Source: JADJDM01 sp044352985
GTDB lineage: Bacteria > Bacteroidota > Bacteroidia > B-17B0 > Aurantibacillaceae
Reading direction: 5' to 3'
NCBI GenBank assembly: GCA_044352985.1
Contig: JBILCU010000012.1
Coordinates: 56,087 to 120,086 of the forward strand
Length of the DNA stretch: 64,000 bases
Below, piece by piece: positions 34,127-42,549 of this stretch (its first letter is position 1; every line of letters starts with the position of its first letter). The translations under genes were made by a program, and so were the position numbers. Under the pieces are notes generated by a model. The model was not told the DNA's origin. It did not search any database and was given only the letters and a program-made list of their open reading frames with translations.

Positions 34127-35785
34127 ATGTTAAAATATTGCGTTTTTTCGTTTTCAGTTTTTTTAAGTAGCGAATTAATTAGTAATCCATCAATATCTAC
34201 AATAAATGCGAATCTTTCATCATTTGATTTAGGAGCTAAGGATATTGTGAAGTTAGAAAGAGGTAAACAATTTTTATTTGGCGGAAAATATAAACAAGCT
34301 CTAGGCATATTTAAAGAAATTGTTTCAACAAATCCGGAAGATGGAGTTGCACTACATTATTTAGGAGAAACGCAGTATAAATTGCATGAAATTGATTCAT
34401 CATTAGCAACTTTACAAAAAGCATTAGATGCTAAAAACGTAAAAAGTGAATCATTATATTTTTTAGGTTTAATTCATTTCGAAAAATTAAAGTATGATGA
34501 AGCAATTAACTATTTTAACGAGTACAAATCAAAGTTTAACGAGAAAAAATTACCTGAATACGATGTTGAGGTATTAATCAGTCATTGTAACAATGCTAAA
34601 TTTTACAAAGCTCATCCGGTAGATGTTAAGGTTGCAAATGCAGGCACAACTATCAACTCAAAGTTTGATGATAAAGCGCCAAGTATAAGTGCTGACGGAA
34701 AAAAATTAGTTTTCAGCTCAAGAAGACCATTAACAACTGATGCGCCTATGGATGTGGAAGGTGACGGAAAATATTTTGAAGATATCTATATTTCCGATTG
34801 GGATAGCGCATCTGCTGGTTGGAAAGATGCTCATCCTATACCGGGCGAAGTAAACGTAACGGGCGCTCATGATGCTTGTACAAGCATTAGTGCTGATGGA
34901 CATCAGGTTTTTATTTATAGAAATAACATGACAGATCCTGAAGCGGTTGGAGGAAATATATTTGTATCTAAAGCTTCTAATAATAAATGGAAAAAACCGG
35001 TATCACTTGGTAAGCCAATAAACTCAAGCTATTGGGAGGGAGGAGCTTGTATATCACCTGATGGTAGTACAATTTTTTTTACCAGCGAACGTAAAGGAGG
35101 AATAGGTCATTCTGATATTTGGAAAGTTACACACAAAACAAAAACAGAATGGAACAAGCCAGAAAATTTAGGTCCAGAAATTAATACCGAATTTGATGAA
35201 GGTGGAATGTTTTTGTCTCCAGATGGAAAAACACTTTTCTTTTGCTCTAATGGACATAACTCAATGGGTGGTCAAGATATTTTTAAAAGTGTTTTTGAAA
35301 ACGGTAAATGGTCTAAACCGGTTAATTTAGGTTATCCAATTAATACAGAAAGAGACGATAAATCATTTACTATTTCTGCCGATGCACAAACCGGTTATTT
35401 TTCGAGTAACCGAGATGGTGGTAATGGAGAATATGATATTTATAAAGTTGATTTAAGTAATTATGCAGTGTTAGAAAATAATTTTAAAGCGCCAGTTAAT
35501 CCTGCAGGTTTAAGCATACTAAAAGGGGTTATTAGAGATGATTATGAAGGTACGGGATTAGAAGCTGCAGAAGTTAGCGTGGTTAATGAAAAAGGAGAGT
35601 TGGTTTCTAAAACCTTAACGAATGAAAGAGGTGAATATTTCTTTACCATTCCTGGTGATCATGAATATACAATAAAAGCAGAGAAAAAAGGTTATAATGA
35701 AAAATCAGAGAAAGTAATGTTGCAATTAGGTAAAAGAGGCAGCACTTTCTCTATTGAAAAACAATTCTTGCTTAAAAAGAAATAA
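34127..35785 (+). CDS. Exported TPR - PD40 beta-propeller - carboxypeptidase-regulatory-like protein
   Basis: Three parts can be seen. Residues about 30-165 form TPR repeats (GKYKQALGIFKEIVSTNPEDGVALHYLGE). A PD40/WD40-like propeller follows, with repeated phrases such as DKAPSISADGKKLVFSSRRP, EGGACISPDGSTIFFTSERKGGIGHSDIW and DDKSFTISADAQTGYFSSNRDGGNGEYDIY. The last 90 residues are a carboxypeptidase regulatory-like fold (LKGVIRDDYEGTGLEAAEVSVV). The order resembles the T9SS component PorE and its relatives, but the terminal OmpA domain is missing. Probably a periplasmic scaffold; the exact role is unknown. Confidence 0.82.
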   Translation: MLKYCVFSFSVFLSSELISNPSISTINANLSSFDLGAKDIVKLERGKQFLFGGKYKQALGIFKEIVSTNPEDGVALHYLGETQYKLHEIDSSLATLQKALDAKNVKSESLYFLGLIHFEKLKYDEAINYFNEYKSKFNEKKLPEYDVEVLISHCNNAKFYKAHPVDVKVANAGTTINSKFDDKAPSISADGKKLVFSSRRPLTTDAPMDVEGDGKYFEDIYISDWDSASAGWKDAHPIPGEVNVTGAHDACTSISADGHQVFIYRNNMTDPEAVGGNIFVSKASNNKWKKPVSLGKPINSSYWEGGACISPDGSTIFFTSERKGGIGHSDIWKVTHKTKTEWNKPENLGPEINTEFDEGGMFLSPDGKTLFFCSNGHNSMGGQDIFKSVFENGKWSKPVNLGYPINTERDDKSFTISADAQTGYFSSNRDGGNGEYDIYKVDLSNYAVLENNFKAPVNPAGLSILKGVIRDDYEGTGLEAAEVSVVNEKGELVSKTLTNERGEYFFTIPGDHEYTIKAEKKGYNEKSEKVMLQLGKRGSTFSIEKQFLLKKK

Positions 35786-35790
35786 TAATT

Positions 35791-35820
35791 CACTGAAATT
35801 ATTTGATAATAATTTCAGTG
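35791..35820. terminator. Hairpin between convergent genes
   Basis: A perfect 13-bp inverted repeat CACTGAAATTATT-TGAT-AATAATTTCAGTG between the PD40 gene and the DUF721 gene, overlapping the latter's last codons. It has no long U-tract, so it could be a weak bidirectional terminator or an mRNA 3' stabiliser. Confidence 0.5.
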
Positions 35821-36089
35821 ATTAATTCTCCATCTGACCATTCGTTTATTTTCTCAAGAAGATTTGTTTTTTGCATTATCAATTCGTTTCTTACTGCTGG
35901 CGAATCTATTTCTAAAAACAATCTAGTTCCCGAAAAATAAAGTTGTTTGGTGTGTTTCGCAAACAAAGGGCCTACTAGTTTTTCCCAACTACCAATTATA
36001 TTAGCTTGATTGAGTTTGGCATCTAATTTATTTTCCTTAAAAAACTGTTGAAGTACTTCTCCGATTGTTTGCTGATTACTTTTTCTCAT
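35799..36089 (-). CDS. DUF721 / DciA-like protein
   Basis: 96 residues with the DUF721 pattern GEVLQQFFKENKLDAKLNQANIIGSWEKLVGPLFAKHTKQLYFSGTRLFLEIDSPAVRNEL. The family includes DciA, the replicative helicase loader, which has a KH-like fold. Its start codon overlaps the recF stop in ATGA, so the two are translationally coupled. Linkage to recF is widespread in Bacteroidota and supports a replication or repair role. Confidence 0.85.
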   Translation of the reverse strand: MRKSNQQTIGEVLQQFFKENKLDAKLNQANIIGSWEKLVGPLFAKHTKQLYFSGTRLFLEIDSPAVRNELIMQKTNLLEKINEWSDGELITEIIIK

Positions 36090-37192
36090 AGCTGCTCTGT
36101 AATTTTACCTTGTTCAACATGAAACAATTTTGCGATGAGGCTTTCTCCTGAAAACAATTGTTTTATTCGATCTTTGTGCGTGTCTGTTATAAAAACTTGA
36201 CCAAAATCTTCTCCTGCAACCAACTGAATTAATTTTGAAAACCTGCGCTCATCAAGTTTATCATACACATCATCTAAAAGCAATAGGGGAGAAGTGTTTT
36301 TTGTTTTTTTTATGAATTCGTATTGAGCAAGTTTTAAGGAAAGTAAATAAGATTTTTGCTGGCCTTGTGAAGCAAATTTTTTTAAACTGTTACCGTTTAA
36401 TTTAAAGTCAATATCATCTCTGTGGATACCCACTGTGGTATGCTCTAAAACTCTATCTTTTGCTAAAGATGTTATAAGCGCCGTTTTATAATCTTTTTCT
36501 TTCAGTGAAGATTCATAATGCAGTTCAACTTGTTCGTTGGATTCGGCAATGAACTCGTAATTTTTTAAAAATAAAGGAGCAAAATCATGCAAAAATTCTA
36601 GACGTTTTTCTAATATGCCCGATCCGTGTATAACCAATTGCTCATCCCATAAATCAAGACTTGTAGCATCAAAAAACTGTGCTTGTTTAAATTGCTTTAA
36701 TAAAGTGTTACGTTGTGCAAGAACATGATTGTAAGCAATTAGCTTTTCGAGATAAACTTTATCGTATTGCGAAATAATACTGTCAATAAATTTACGTCTC
36801 ATTTCGCTACCGCCATTAATGAGTTCACTGTCGGAAGGAGAAATCATTACCAAGGGATACAAACCAATATGTTCGGATAAACGTTCGTATTCTTTTTTAT
36901 TGCGTTTAAATTGTTTTTTCTGATTGCGTTTTACACCACACACCACTTCATCTGTTGCGCCATCTTTAAAAAACAAACCTTGAATCATAAAAAAGCCCTG
37001 CTCCTGGCGTATGTTTTGACTATCAATAGGGTTAAAAAAACTTTTTGAAAACGACAGGTAATGAATAGCATCGAGTAAATTGGTTTTTCCCATGCCGTTA
37101 TTGCCGGTAAAACAATTAACCTTAGACGAAAATGTTAGCTTGGCGTCTTCATAATTTTTAAAATTAATGAGGTGAATTTCTTTCAGGTGCAT
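36086..37192 (-). CDS. recF: DNA replication and repair protein RecF
   Basis: 368 residues, normal length. Walker A is GNNGMGKT (30-37), following the RecF start MHLKEIHLINFKNYEDA. The ABC-type signature is ASQGQQKSYLLSLKLAQ and Walker B is PLLLLDDVYDKLDERR. RecF is an SMC-like ATPase that loads RecA with RecO and RecR at gaps. The probable promoter TACATTTG ends only six bases before the ATG, so the mRNA may have almost no leader. Confidence 0.96.
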   Translation of the reverse strand: MHLKEIHLINFKNYEDAKLTFSSKVNCFTGNNGMGKTNLLDAIHYLSFSKSFFNPIDSQNIRQEQGFFMIQGLFFKDGATDEVVCGVKRNQKKQFKRNKKEYERLSEHIGLYPLVMISPSDSELINGGSEMRRKFIDSIISQYDKVYLEKLIAYNHVLAQRNTLLKQFKQAQFFDATSLDLWDEQLVIHGSGILEKRLEFLHDFAPLFLKNYEFIAESNEQVELHYESSLKEKDYKTALITSLAKDRVLEHTTVGIHRDDIDFKLNGNSLKKFASQGQQKSYLLSLKLAQYEFIKKTKNTSPLLLLDDVYDKLDERRFSKLIQLVAGEDFGQVFITDTHKDRIKQLFSGESLIAKLFHVEQGKITEQL

Positions 37193-37197
37193 GATTG

Positions 37198-37205
37198 CAA
37201 ATGTA
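37198..37205 (-). promoter_or_regulatory. Predicted -7 element of recF (leaderless or near-leaderless)
   Basis: On the minus strand TACATTTG matches TAnnTTTG. Its last base lies five bases upstream of the recF ATG, so transcription would start at or close to the initiation codon. Confidence 0.45.
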
Positions 37206-37290
37206 CGAGATAAATACGCTCTGCACCTTTTAAATTATGGAATGTGAATAATTTTAATGAATGAAATAATAGGTTGAAAAATTATTTTAT

Positions 37291-37340
37291 CATTTTGGCC
37301 ATAACTGTGTTTTTTATAGTACTTATGGCCAAATTGAAAT
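37291..37340. repeat. 50-bp palindromic repeat, copy 1
   Basis: Starts CATTTTGGCCATAA and ends TTATGGCCAAATTGAAAT around a T-rich centre. Arms TTTGGCCATAA/TTATGGCCAAA are perfectly complementary. Copies 2 and 3 have the same length and arms. Confidence 0.9.
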
Positions 37341-37342
37341 TT

Positions 37343-37392
37343 CATTTTGGCCATAAGTATGTTTTTTTATATATTTGTGGCCAAATTGAAAT
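37343..37392. repeat. 50-bp palindromic repeat, copy 2, containing promoter
   Basis: Starts CATTTTGGCCATAAG and ends GTGGCCAAATTGAAAT, two bases after copy 1 and three bases before the ATPase ATG. Its right half contains TATATTTG (37370-37377), a perfect TAnnTTTG box absent from copies 1 and 3. Confidence 0.9.
37370..37377 (+). promoter_or_regulatory. Predicted promoter of the ATPase gene, embedded in the repeat
   Basis: TATATTTG ends 18 bases before the ATG and overlaps the right arm of palindrome copy 2. A protein bound to the palindrome would block it, so autoregulation is a natural inference. Confidence 0.5.
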
Positions 37393-37395
37393 GCT

Positions 37396-38811
37396 ATGAT
37401 AATTGGAAGAAAGCAAGAAATAGCTATACTTAATCAGAAGTATTTATCCGGAAAATCAGAATTTGTAGCCCTATATGGGAGACGAAGAATAGGTAAAACC
37501 TATTTGGTAAGAAATTTATTTGATGGGAAATTTACTTTTAGGCTTACCGGACTTGCATCAGCAAATTTGAGTGAACAACTTGCTAATTACAATATGGCGA
37601 TGTTTGATCAACACGCAAAAGAAAGATTTAAGGTTGTAGTAAGTTGGATGGAAGCATTTCAGCAATTGAGAAAACTTATTGAAAAATCAAAGCAACGTAA
37701 AAAAATCGTCTTCATTGACGAACTTCCGTGGTTTGATACACCACATTCGGGATTCATTCATGCTTTAGAGCATTTTTGGAATAGCTGGGCATCTGCACGA
37801 AAAGATGTTTTACTTATTGTTTGTGGTTCGGCGGCATCGTGGATGATCAATACGCTTATTAACAATAAAAGAGGGCTGCATAATCGTGTTACTCAAAAAA
37901 TTAAAATAGAGCCGTTTACCTTAAAAGAATGTGAAGAGTTTTTAAAACACAAAAAAATCACACTGAATCATTATCAAATTGTGCAGCTTTACATGGTATT
38001 GGGCGGCATACCGTTTTATTGGGAAGCTATTGAAAAAGGCTTAAGTGCCCCTCAAATTATCAGTAAATTGTGTTTTGAGCGAAACGGACTACTAACCAAC
38101 GAGTTTAATAACCTTTTTAAATCACTTTTTGTAAAGGCAGAACGCCATGAAGCCATTGTAAATGCTTTGGCCAAAAAAACAAAAGGATTAACCCGTTCTG
38201 AAATCAATAAAGAAAGTAAGTTGCCATCAGGCGGAAGTCTTACTCGATTATTAGATGAATTAGAAGAAAGTGGGTTCATTAGAAAGTACGCACCTTTTGG
38301 AAGAATAGAAAAAAATAGTTTGTATCAGTTATCTGATTTTTTCTCACTCTTTCATTTGAGATTTATGAAAGATAAAAAGAGTGCTGATAAAAACAATTGG
38401 TTAAAGGCGATTGATAATCCAAAGCACAGAGCATGGAGTGGTTATGCATTTGAACAGGTTTGCCTTGCCCATGTTGATCAAATTAAAATGGCGCTTGGCA
38501 TAAGCGGTATTGAAACAGAGGTTTCTTCATGGAAAAGTATTAAAGCAGAAAACGGTGCGCAAATAGATTTATTGATTAACAGAAGAGATGGTGTAATTAA
38601 TTTGTGTGAAATGAAGTTTGCGATAAGTGCTTTTATTATTGATAAGAAATACGATACGGAACTTCGAAATAAAGTGGGTGTTTTTAAAACCGAAACACGT
38701 ACGAAAAAATCAGTTTTTATAACGATGCTGAGTACCTTTGGTTTACAAAAAAATGCTTATTCGGGTAATGTGCAAAACGATTTAACTATGAATATTTTGT
38801 TTGAAGCGTAA
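37396..38811 (+). CDS. AAA ATPase with DUF234 / PD-(D/E)XK-like C-terminus
   Basis: Walker A GRRRIGKT lies at residues 28-35 and Walker B is KIVFIDELPWFD near 103-114. The next part has a winged-helix region (KKTKGLTRSEINKESKLPSGGSLTRLLDELEESGFI). The C-terminal DUF234-type region carries a PD-(D/E)XK pattern with Asp391 (AQIDLLI), Glu405 and Lys407 (CEMKFA). This is the archaeal-type ATPase family (PF01637 with PF03008), common as solitary mobile-looking genes in Bacteroidota and archaea; its function is not established. Two palindromic repeats lie directly upstream and one directly downstream, with no other gene between them. This suggests that the cassette moves or is regulated as a unit. 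Confidence 0.85.
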   Translation: MIIGRKQEIAILNQKYLSGKSEFVALYGRRRIGKTYLVRNLFDGKFTFRLTGLASANLSEQLANYNMAMFDQHAKERFKVVVSWMEAFQQLRKLIEKSKQRKKIVFIDELPWFDTPHSGFIHALEHFWNSWASARKDVLLIVCGSAASWMINTLINNKRGLHNRVTQKIKIEPFTLKECEEFLKHKKITLNHYQIVQLYMVLGGIPFYWEAIEKGLSAPQIISKLCFERNGLLTNEFNNLFKSLFVKAERHEAIVNALAKKTKGLTRSEINKESKLPSGGSLTRLLDELEESGFIRKYAPFGRIEKNSLYQLSDFFSLFHLRFMKDKKSADKNNWLKAIDNPKHRAWSGYAFEQVCLAHVDQIKMALGISGIETEVSSWKSIKAENGAQIDLLINRRDGVINLCEMKFAISAFIIDKKYDTELRNKVGVFKTETRTKKSVFITMLSTFGLQKNAYSGNVQNDLTMNILFEA

Positions 38812-38825
38812 TGATTGATTAAATT

Positions 38826-38875
38826 CATTTTGGCCATACCTCTATGTTTTTATGTACTTATGGCCAAAATGAAAA
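38826..38875. repeat. 50-bp palindromic repeat, copy 3
   Basis: Begins 15 bases after the ATPase stop. Arms CATTTTGGCCATA (38826-38838) and TATGGCCAAAATG (38859-38871) are perfectly complementary over 13 bp, the best of the three copies. It could also act as the 3' boundary hairpin of the ATPase mRNA. Confidence 0.9.
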
Positions 38876-38905
38876 TATTTGATTTTAAAAAAACAAATTA
38901 ATTCT

Positions 38906-39499
38906 TTAGTTTAAACTAGTTTGCCAAAAAATAAAATCTAGTTTTTTTACTGCACTTACTATTGTTGCACCTTTAATTTTCTTGGTTTTATAATTAAAGA
39001 TTTTTAATAATTCTTTACCTTCTTTTTGCTTGGCAAAGGCATTAAAGAATTTATTAACGGCATTATAAATTTCTATGTCTCGTTTTTGACGCTTAGTTGT
39101 GTCTTTAATGTAATAGCGTGAAATTGATAATTGATGAAGAATTCGACTATCAATAACACATTTCTTATTATCAATTGTGGCAACCAATTTACTACTAAAA
39201 GAAAGTTGCGATTTAGAATTAATTTTTGATAAACGTTGAATAACATTTTCAAAATGAACAGTGTTCTTTTTTGAAGATTCTTTCAATAATGTAAAATACT
39301 TTTTCTTAAAAGCACTGTTGTTTTTACCTAAATTTAATTTGTAAAAAGAGGTAAATTTTTTTTCATATTCAATATCGTCAAACTTCTTTTTTTGCAAGTA
39401 TAAATAATCTGGAATACTGCTAACTATTTTATTCCAATCTACATTTGCTTTAATATCTGATAAAGAATAACGAAGATTGGCATTAATCATTTTGGGCAT
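38906..39499 (-). CDS. Hypothetical protein (unrecognised)
   Basis: 197 residues, lysine-rich, no signal peptide or membrane segment. One phrase, LSFSSKLVATIDNKKCVIDSRILHQLSI, weakly recalls a group of HhH-like or OGG-fold hypothetical proteins with the pattern SKLL-T-NP--PI-DS-V; this is only a resemblance. The gene lies between the ATPase repeat cassette and a T9SS cargo gene, 11 bases from the latter's stop on the same strand. Codon use is as AT-rich as its neighbours. A DNA-related role is possible but unsupported. Confidence 0.55.
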   Translation of the reverse strand: MPKMINANLRYSLSDIKANVDWNKIVSSIPDYLYLQKKKFDDIEYEKKFTSFYKLNLGKNNSAFKKKYFTLLKESSKKNTVHFENVIQRLSKINSKSQLSFSSKLVATIDNKKCVIDSRILHQLSISRYYIKDTTKRQKRDIEIYNAVNKFFNAFAKQKEGKELLKIFNYKTKKIKGATIVSAVKKLDFIFWQTSLN

Positions 39500-39510
39500 T
39501 TGAAAAACAA

Positions 39511-40515
39511 TTATTGTTTAATTATTTTCGTATGAGCATTTGTTCTATTGCCTGTTATTTTTAACATATAAATACCAGACGGTATGTCTGTAACATCTAA
39601 AAAAATTCTTTTAAAGCCAGCAATTTGATTCTCATTACCAAAAACTTTTATTGGTTTACCTTCAATATTTAATAATGAAATTGTGATATTTTCTTTTTCA
39701 TTTAATGTATATTCTACATTTATAAAATCTTCTGCTATGTTAGGGTAAGTTTTTAAGTTTATTTCTTTATAATTTATGTGTTGATTTATATTATTAATAT
39801 TACTTTTAATACATCTAACTGATTTACCTTGAAATCGATTTGTTTTAGTAATATTTGAAATACTTGTTTTTAACGCAAAATATTCAACACTATCATTTGT
39901 AATACTACTAGACCAATAGTTCGTAAATGAACCAAAACCTGAAAAGCATGCAGAAGGAGGGGGGACAATATTAGGACTAGGAGCAGGTGATCCATATGAA
40001 CCCATTATACCACTAGGTAATGCTGAAAAACCACTTTCATTTGTAGACATATTCCAATTTTGACTAGATAATTTGCTAATTGAAGGAGTAAAGCCTCCGA
40101 GGAAATTAATTAACTCTAACCATTCATTAGTTGAGGGAACTTGAAAACCATTTGGGCAAATATTTCTATTATCATTAATCGCGTAAAAATTATAATATTT
40201 TCCATTATAATCACTTGTCGGTTGATTATTATAATTTGTATAAAAACCGCTATTTATATCTAACCATGAATGATAAATATATGTTCCACTATTATAAAAT
40301 CTTCCCTCCCTAAATTGAACTTGATCACCATTTCTATACTTACTTGTTCGTAAATTTTCTGCCATCCAAACTTGTGTTCCAATTGCAATTGTGGCATAGG
40401 TATTACCATCAATATCTGTAACGCTACCGTAATTTAAATTAGGATTCAAATAGCTTGGTAATTGGCTCCAAAGCGAAGTACTTAATGTAATAAGTGCAAT
40501 TAAAATTGGGTTCAT
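39511..40515 (-). CDS. T9SS cargo with FISUMP domain
   Basis: A signal peptide (MNPILIALITLSTSLWSQ) is followed by a Fibrobacter succinogenes major paralogous domain: DGNTYATIAIGTQVWMAENL, CPNGFQVPSTNEWLELINFLGG, SGFSALPSGIMG, YWSSS and RFQGKSVRCIK. The C-terminal 80 residues (NLKTYPNIAEDFINVEYTL... to ...GIYMLKITGNRTNAHTKIIKQ) form a type A Por secretion sorting domain, so the protein is exported by the type IX system and bound to the surface. Function of the FISUMP domain is not known. Length is 334 residues. Confidence 0.87.
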   Translation of the reverse strand: MNPILIALITLSTSLWSQLPSYLNPNLNYGSVTDIDGNTYATIAIGTQVWMAENLRTSKYRNGDQVQFREGRFYNSGTYIYHSWLDINSGFYTNYNNQPTSDYNGKYYNFYAINDNRNICPNGFQVPSTNEWLELINFLGGFTPSISKLSSQNWNMSTNESGFSALPSGIMGSYGSPAPSPNIVPPPSACFSGFGSFTNYWSSSITNDSVEYFALKTSISNITKTNRFQGKSVRCIKSNINNINQHINYKEINLKTYPNIAEDFINVEYTLNEKENITISLLNIEGKPIKVFGNENQIAGFKRIFLDVTDIPSGIYMLKITGNRTNAHTKIIKQ

Positions 40516-40545
40516 ATTGATATTTTTTTAATTGATTAATAAAAT

Positions 40546-42417
40546 TTACTGTAATATTATTTTTCTAATTGTTACGGTATTATTTTGCGCATTAATTAAA
40601 TGGAGAAAATAAATTCCATTACTATTCCATGTACTTAAATCAATAATGAATTGTTGTTGATTTATTGTGTTTTGAAAAACTTGTTGGCCTAAACTATTTA
40701 TTATTTTGATTGTGTATCCATTCATAGAGCCATAATTGCCATTGTCGATAATAATGCAATCACTTGCTGGATTTGGATACACATTAATTGTATTTACATT
40801 ATTGGGTGGATTTAAACCGGTAGTTGAAACATTAATTATCAGAGTGTCTGTGACAGAACAGAAATTACCAATTGTATCATAAACTATAAAATTACGTGTT
40901 GAATATCCAGAACAACCAGCAGTTGATGAATAATTATATGAAATAACGTTTGTTCCTAATTGAGCATTATTTGGATAAAATATATTATTAATAACTCCAA
41001 AGCCTGAGAAATTACCGCCACTTGGTGTACCCGATAATACAATTTGGGAAGCTGATTTAGAAATCATGGCATTATTTGTTAAGGTATTAATAGATACGCT
41101 AGGAATTGGATTTACATTTACACTAATTATATTTGAAGTGGCTGAACAACCACCACTTGTTACACTCACAGAGTAACTTCCTGAGGTTGTTACGTTTATT
41201 GAGTTTGTTGTAGCCCCATTTGACCAATTATTGCCTGTTGTTGAAGAGGAAGTTAGTATAACTGAACCCCCAATGCAGAAGTTAGTTGGTCCGTTTGCAG
41301 TAATTGTTGGTGTATTAATTTGACAAGCATACTTTGCAACATATTTATTTCCGCTTGAATTTGTAAAATCACCTGCTGCTAAAATATTGTTTAGAGTATC
41401 TACTGCCAATGTTAAAATGTTACCATTTGCAGCTAAAGAATTATTACCTCCTAATTCTGCCCATAAATTACCACTAAATTTAGCGACATATCTTTTATTG
41501 CTTGTGTTTGTAAAGCAGCCTGCTGCATAAATATTGCCAAATTTATCTATTGCCAATGTGCTTACAGAACAATTAGCAGATAAACCATTAAGTCCTCCTA
41601 ATTCCGACCAACTAGTGCCATTAAATTTTGCAACATAATATTTGTTACTAGAATTAGTAAATGTACCAGCTACATAAATGTTTCCTTGTAAATCTGATTT
41701 TATGTCATAGATAGTTCCGCTAAATGAACCAGTAATGAAACTCCATGATGTACCATTATATTTAGCAATTCTATTTCCGCCTGTTGTACCATATAAACTA
41801 CCTGCAGCATAAACATTTCCAGTTGGATCGGTACAAACTGTAAATATTTGTTGAGTACTAGCTCCTAAAATTGATGATAATGAATTAGTACCTCCTAATT
41901 CTACCCAAGATGAGCCATTCCACGTTGCAACGTATACTTTTCCGCTAACGTTTGTTGGGCCACCTACATACGCTGCTGTTCTTGTTAAGTTCGTGCAAAT
42001 TTCGTTTACTGATCCTTGACCAAGAGTATTACCTAATTGCGTCCAATTTGTTCCATCAAACCTAGTAATATATGTTTCACCATTAGTATTCGTAAAACAA
42101 CCTCCGGCAAGACTACCTATACTTGGTATGATTTCAAAATCATAAATGTTACAATTAGCATTAAATGTTCCTGCACGTGACCAAGCATTGTCTGCATTTA
42201 CATATCTTGATACTTCTCTTGTAAATGTTGTGCCAAAATCACCACCAGCAAAAATATTATTTGTTGTTGGGCTAACTGATATATTACTTATTTGGCCAGA
42301 ATTCCATGAGTTTGCGAAAGTATTTAAGCCTCCTAGTTCGGTCCATTGAGCATTTAAGTGATTGAATGATAATGTTATAAAAACGATTAAAAATGATTTT
42401 AAATAAATTTTTTTCAT
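40546..42417 (-). CDS. T9SS cargo with seven-fold repeat (likely beta-propeller) and Ig/PKD-like region
   Basis: Start is placed at MKKIYLKSFLIVFITLSFNHLNAQ, a clear signal peptide; a Met nine codons upstream is unlikely. Seven repeats of about 50 residues follow with the pattern NIYAAG-FTN-S-KYVAKFNG-SW-ELGG, which fits a seven-bladed propeller. Next comes an adhesin-like stretch (ITANGPTNFCIGGSVILTSSST) of Ig/PKD character. The protein ends in a Por sorting domain (VYPNPASDCIIIDNG...GIYFLHLINAQNNTVTIRKIILQ). It is presumably a surface protein; the ligand is unknown. A TATTTTTG box at 42442-42449 on the minus strand precedes it. Confidence 0.87.
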   Translation of the reverse strand: MKKIYLKSFLIVFITLSFNHLNAQWTELGGLNTFANSWNSGQISNISVSPTTNNIFAGGDFGTTFTREVSRYVNADNAWSRAGTFNANCNIYDFEIIPSIGSLAGGCFTNTNGETYITRFDGTNWTQLGNTLGQGSVNEICTNLTRTAAYVGGPTNVSGKVYVATWNGSSWVELGGTNSLSSILGASTQQIFTVCTDPTGNVYAAGSLYGTTGGNRIAKYNGTSWSFITGSFSGTIYDIKSDLQGNIYVAGTFTNSSNKYYVAKFNGTSWSELGGLNGLSANCSVSTLAIDKFGNIYAAGCFTNTSNKRYVAKFSGNLWAELGGNNSLAANGNILTLAVDTLNNILAAGDFTNSSGNKYVAKYACQINTPTITANGPTNFCIGGSVILTSSSTTGNNWSNGATTNSINVTTSGSYSVSVTSGGCSATSNIISVNVNPIPSVSINTLTNNAMISKSASQIVLSGTPSGGNFSGFGVINNIFYPNNAQLGTNVISYNYSSTAGCSGYSTRNFIVYDTIGNFCSVTDTLIINVSTTGLNPPNNVNTINVYPNPASDCIIIDNGNYGSMNGYTIKIINSLGQQVFQNTINQQQFIIDLSTWNSNGIYFLHLINAQNNTVTIRKIILQ

Positions 42418-42498
42418 GACTATATGTTTTTGATTTTTATTCAAAAATAAATTAATTTTTTAAATATTATCCAAAATAGATAAAAATTTGTCTTATAT

Positions 42499-42548
42499 GG
42501 ATACAAAGTTAGTCGTGATTTGTTACTTGTTTATAGATTTTTGTATCC
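42499..42548. promoter_or_regulatory. Spaced inverted repeat before the XRE-like gene
   Basis: GGATACAAA (42499-42507) and TTTGTATCC (42540-42548) are perfect 9-bp inverted arms separated by 32 bases, and the right arm ends one base before the regulator's ATG. The position suits a paired operator for autoregulation, or a large leader hairpin. No binding evidence exists. Confidence 0.45.
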
Positions 42549-42549
42549 T

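Noticed and set aside
37291..38875. CRISPR array
   Set aside because: The three 50-bp repeats are palindromic promoter/boundary repeats around one gene, without regular 30-40 bp spacers or cas genes.
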